DNA from: Torreya grandis
Taxonomy: Eukaryota; Streptophyta; Pinopsida; Cupressales; Taxaceae
DNA: 64,000 bases
Reading direction: 5' to 3'
Assembly (NCBI GenBank): GCA_037957365.1
Contig: JARHVA010001174.1
Location: 3,250,001 to 3,314,000 of the forward strand
Shown: piece by piece, positions 59,936 through 64,000 of the stretch
Layout of the letters: every line of letters starts with the position of its first letter
How positions within the stretch are numbered: position 1 is the stretch's first letter
The notes under the pieces: model-generated
The model's database searches: none
What the model was told of the DNA's origin: nothing
Seen by the model: the letters and a program-made list of their open reading frames with translations, nothing else
Program-made: the position numbers and the translations under genes

Positions 59936-62751
59936 AATGAAAAAAGATCATCTTACACTTTCTAAATGAATATAAGCATTAACATGAACTAAATAAAAAT
60001 CATAAATATTATAATACTATATTAGTAACAAGGATGATTTATCAAAATATAAATTAAATAATTTTTCCATATTACATTATTCCAAAAAAAACACAAAACA
60101 ATCACCAAGTACTTCTTGATAGAGGATTCTAGATCTTTTCTAACTAAGACTAATAAAAAACTCTCTTGGATAAATATAAGATAAGCCAAAATAATATCAA
60201 TTACATGGTCATAAAGGCTTATGTGATTTATTTAAAGTACCATAAGGGATTTATAACTCAATCATATTTAGAAACTTCTAAGTGGTGGTAACAACACTGA
60301 TTGAAACTACATGAAAAAACAATATGTCTCTAGCAATTGTATAGAGTAGAAGGTAGTCCATTTGTAATCCACATTGTATGAACAAACTAGCTTTACAATC
60401 AAATAAATGAACCTTCATCAATTTGGGACCTTGTCAATTAATATTGAGTCAGCACAAGTTATAAATAAGTTTTCGGTTAACCAAAACTCACTCATCCATG
60501 AGTATCGATACTAAAGCACATAGGGTCAATAATACATGACAAACAAATTTATATCAACCTAAGGATAGTACAATGATTCTAACCACATAAGATCACTTAT
60601 TAAACCTAAAAAATATAATAATAGATATGCAACTACAAAATATACCAAATATACCAAGTCATCATCAGGACATGATCATTAGATAAGCACACATACATTT
60701 ACAAATCATGATGGGTTTAATAAAAGACTCTGAATATAAATAATCATATAGAAGAGAAAAAATCAGAGTCAATTTAACTTCTTAACTTACTATAAATTCT
60801 ATTTTTTAATCAATATGGTTTTATCCTATGTAGGACTGAAACATGAGGTAAATAAAACATCCTTATGTCATTATAGCACACATAAGGGAAAAATATTTTC
60901 TCATTACTTGAAAACATAACCAAGACTTCATCATTATTATTCTGCATAGACACTAATTATGATACAAATATTAGTTTATAACTAGAGCTTTAAAAGAGGC
61001 TAGCAAATAAACAAAAAACAATCCATCTTAAGGTAAGTGCATTCAAAATAAAATCTTGAGATAAGTTGCTTGTGTATGACTAGGTTATTCAATGGAATTA
61101 AACTTTATTTTTTCTATCACTTTTCAATGATACCTTAATTTACCAAGCCATTACTCAACCAACCAAAACCTCATACATAAAGATTCATATATTCTTTACC
61201 TTACAAATTCAATATTCTATTATGGATGTCTTGGTCAACCTCTTTACTATGGATCAAAACATAAAATAAAATAAAATAATTCAACAAAGATCTATGGTAT
61301 TGAGCACTATAAACTCTTAAAACTAAAATGTATCAAAATATTTTAAACAATAAATGATATTAATACATTCATTCATCCTTGGAATAGGACCCAAACAACT
61401 AGGGTTTGAGTTTATGTACATTGTTAAATACTCTTTTTAGTTTCATAACTAGAAATACCAAATAATACCCCTCTACTTAAAGATATCAAAGAAAACACAA
61501 AACCCATAAAATAATTTGTAACTAGATATTCAATAAGCATAATATAGTCCTAGAAGACTTGAACTACAAAAAATAAGTTCTAAATCTACATTCCTAACAT
61601 ATAAATAGTCACATTTTTACATTTTTGCCATAACTTGTAATCTAAGTTGATCTGAAATTAAACATGCACATTCTTGAAATGATTGGTAAACAACATATTT
61701 AATATTTTAAGAACCCACAAATTAAATACATATATTATTTTCATTTATCATGGTGTGTACAATCAATCTATGAAGTTAAACATCTCAACAAAGCATCTTG
61801 AAAACTTTATAGCCAAAATTACCAAAGATTACTTTCTATTTATATGAAAATCCATTATGTTTGCCCGATTTTTTTAAGAATAAAATATCAAAGGATTTCA
61901 ACCCATATATTATAAAGTCCTCAACTAGATATTAAAAATGCGCAAAGTTTTCATAGAAGACATGAATGGTGAGAAGAGAAACCCTCAACTTGATTTATTA
62001 GTGTAGGTTGTATAAACCTATATATGTATACATATATATTACATTCATATACACATGTTTACTATAAAAAATGAGATTACAAAGAACATACAGTCCTAAA
62101 TGATTCTATACTCAAAGAACAATGACATATGGTTCAATAGATAATACTTTATTTAAAAATTTATGACTCCAAGACATTCCCTTTTCCTTATCCTAACACA
62201 ACCACTTCATGATAGGATTTTTCATAAAAAACTACTTATAATTCTAGGTGTAAAACTTCTACATGGTTGGTGGTGATGCCCATGAATGCATTCCACCAAA
62301 AGTGCTGAAATTAACTAGCAACCCATCAATGGCTTCCCTTTTTCTCACGATCTAGTTGTGTAAGGTTTCATATGCCATGGTTCACTACATGCCATTTGAG
62401 TAGCAAGATTTAAACATAATTATATTTATTTATCATTATTTGACCTAGTTAGGTCATGATTCAATCAAATGATAATAATAATGATTTAATAGTTTGACCT
62501 TTTCTAAGGTCTTTAACTAATCAAACCCATACAATTATTACCATGACCTTGACTACAGTCTCAAACAAATTCAAAAAATAAAATTACTGATATGACCTTG
62601 ACTAATTCTAAGGTCCTTATTTATATAACCATGCATTAAAAACCCTTTTCTACAAATGACCCATATATACTTTGACAAAACCATAGTAAAACTAAAGCTT
62701 AGTAAAGCATGTCTAATAACCGATAATAATACCGAACTTAAGTCAAAACTT

Positions 62752-62788
<37 letters not shown>

Positions 62789-64000
62789 CTACTTGGGCTC
62801 ATCAATATACAACAACAAGGAGAAATGGCCTAAGTCATTAATAATTTAGAATCACAATAATAATATCAACATGAACAATGTGAAAAATTAGATATATGCC
62901 AATGACAACCACTAGTGAATAGGTCTCATGTAGATTAATTTTTATCACAAAAAATATAATAGATTAAAGGTTTAACATTGGCCATTAGCATAATGTTCAC
63001 ATCGGCTCGTGAGTGATCAAAGATGTTTTTTGAAACAAAAAAATATAAATACAACTAGTATTATCCAAGGTGAGGTTTCTCTTTCAAGTTGACAATGTGT
63101 TATGTCACATATTAACATGAAATGATTAATCATGAGACTTTATAAACCTTATTAGTTATGTGAAAATTCACCCATTTTATCCTATTCTAGACAAGATCTA
63201 GCTTTGTTACTTTAGGGGATATGACATGTTCATCCCCTTAAGAAGGCACCATAATAGTGACCTAGATAACAATTGTAGGCAGTTGGTCCTTTAGACCAAT
63301 TTTTTTGTGCTTTAAAATATCTCTTAATATTATTCATGAAAAAAATATTCCTAAATTATTTAATTTGTGCAATAAATTTGAAACTAACAAGCCTAGAAAT
63401 AGGGAAAATTATTGAAAATACTTCTACCTTCTATAGAAAAAGGCCAACTAAGCTTACAAACACATTATAACCAGTTATAACTACTCAATTCAATTGGATT
63501 GTAAAAAAGTAAGGGAACATCAATTCAAAAACTTTAATATTTATATAGTAAAACAAAATTGAACATTCATTCACATATGTTGAAGGTACCACATTACCCT
63601 TGGTTATTCTTATTTAATCTGATCCATGGATTAGTGTAGCATCCCACACTAACCACACTAGATATAAAATAATATGTCAAAGGCATTTACATGCAACCCA
63701 AAGTTTTATCAACATGCTCTCCATCACATTATGAGCTCATGATGGTTTATGGTAAGCAAACCCACTATCAAATGATAGCTATAAATGTTTCTAACCGTTC
63801 ACCCATTTCTTCATTTAACTTACTAGGGAAGTGTTACATCCTAATTTCACCCTAAGCATTATAACCTTTGAATCCATGGATTATTATGGTTATCATTTGA
63901 TTATTATTGCTTTGATTGAGCATTATGAAATATATAAGTTATGGGATAGTTATATGCTGATTAGTTTAAATGACGGATTAATTATGTGATAGTTGCACTT
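59936..64000. other. AT-rich interval, no gene seen
   Basis: No gag, LTR pair or host gene could be recognised, although the minus-strand Gypsy element should have its gag and 5' LTR here. LTR-terminus-like words occur at 63216-63227 (GGGGATATGACA, reverse of TGTCATATCCCC, beside a purine run AAGGGGATGAACA on the minus strand), 63638 (TGTAGCATCCCACAC) and 63834 (TGTTACATCCTAA). None has a confirmed partner. Confidence 0.45.
62753..62787. repeat. (AAT)n microsatellite
   Basis: Pure AAT/ATA trinucleotide run of about 33 bp. Confidence 0.95.

Noticed and set aside
59936..63227. This block as the 5' LTR of the minus-strand Gypsy element
   Set aside because: Beyond TGTCATATC at the terminus and scattered words such as TTAGTAAAGCATGT, I could not align it with 52000-55230, and no primer binding site complement (GCTCTGATACCA) is seen.

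Overview
This window looks like intergenic DNA of a large, AT-rich seed-plant nuclear genome. I found no intact host gene, tRNA, rRNA or bacterial-type gene. Almost all recognisable sequence is transposable element (TE) in layers, plus plant-type microsatellites. The plant assignment rests on three things: initiator-Met-tRNA primer binding sites (TGGTATCAGAGC) next to long LTRs, Gypsy and Copia gag/pol remnants, and an L1-type LINE RNase H and ORF1 of the kind known from land plants. I cannot name the species. No coding remnant is intact; all carry stops or frameshifts.

Left third (1-30367): a Russian-doll nest. The outermost unit is a long-LTR, almost non-coding Gypsy-derived element (LARD-like). 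Its 3' LTR is 26672-30367, and its 5' LTR survives as three pieces (about 314-490, 3735-4000 and 20959-22845). It has a PBS at 22849 and a polypurine tract just before 26672. A second LTR element (4001-20958), which keeps only a gag gene, inserted into the 5' LTR with a clean 5-bp target duplication (GATTA at 3996-4000 and 20959-20963); the 3' LTR preserves the uninterrupted site. A third, Copia-like gag-only element (7344-16926), with LTRs over 3 kb, inserted into the region just 3' of that gag. LINE pieces on the minus strand (1-313 RNase H; about 750-2930 ORF1 plus 3' UTR) also interrupt the outer 5' LTR.

Middle (30368-48600): a diverged copy of the outer LTR family lies inverted and tail to tail with the 3' LTR, 41 bp away. 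Then come a foldback repeat with a 149-bp duplication, a GC-rich repeat, a 327-bp tandem duplication, a 263-bp compound microsatellite, a LINE 3' end, a minus-strand gag remnant (39795-40080) and a plus-strand Gypsy protease remnant near 46310-46880.

Right (48600-64000): AT-rich unassigned sequence, then a decayed but nearly full-length minus-strand Gypsy pol (protease, RT, RNase H, integrase; 59930 down to 55235). A 1.6-kb LINE-like retroposon inserted into the RT with a 10-bp target duplication. The final 4 kb is unassigned.

The strongest observations beyond ordinary TE decay are: a 131-bp segment inside one Copia LTR that matches the surrounding element 2.55 kb away at all but one base; LINE copies that pass directly from ORF1 to 3' UTR without ORF2; and an array of short palindromes in the LARD-like element.
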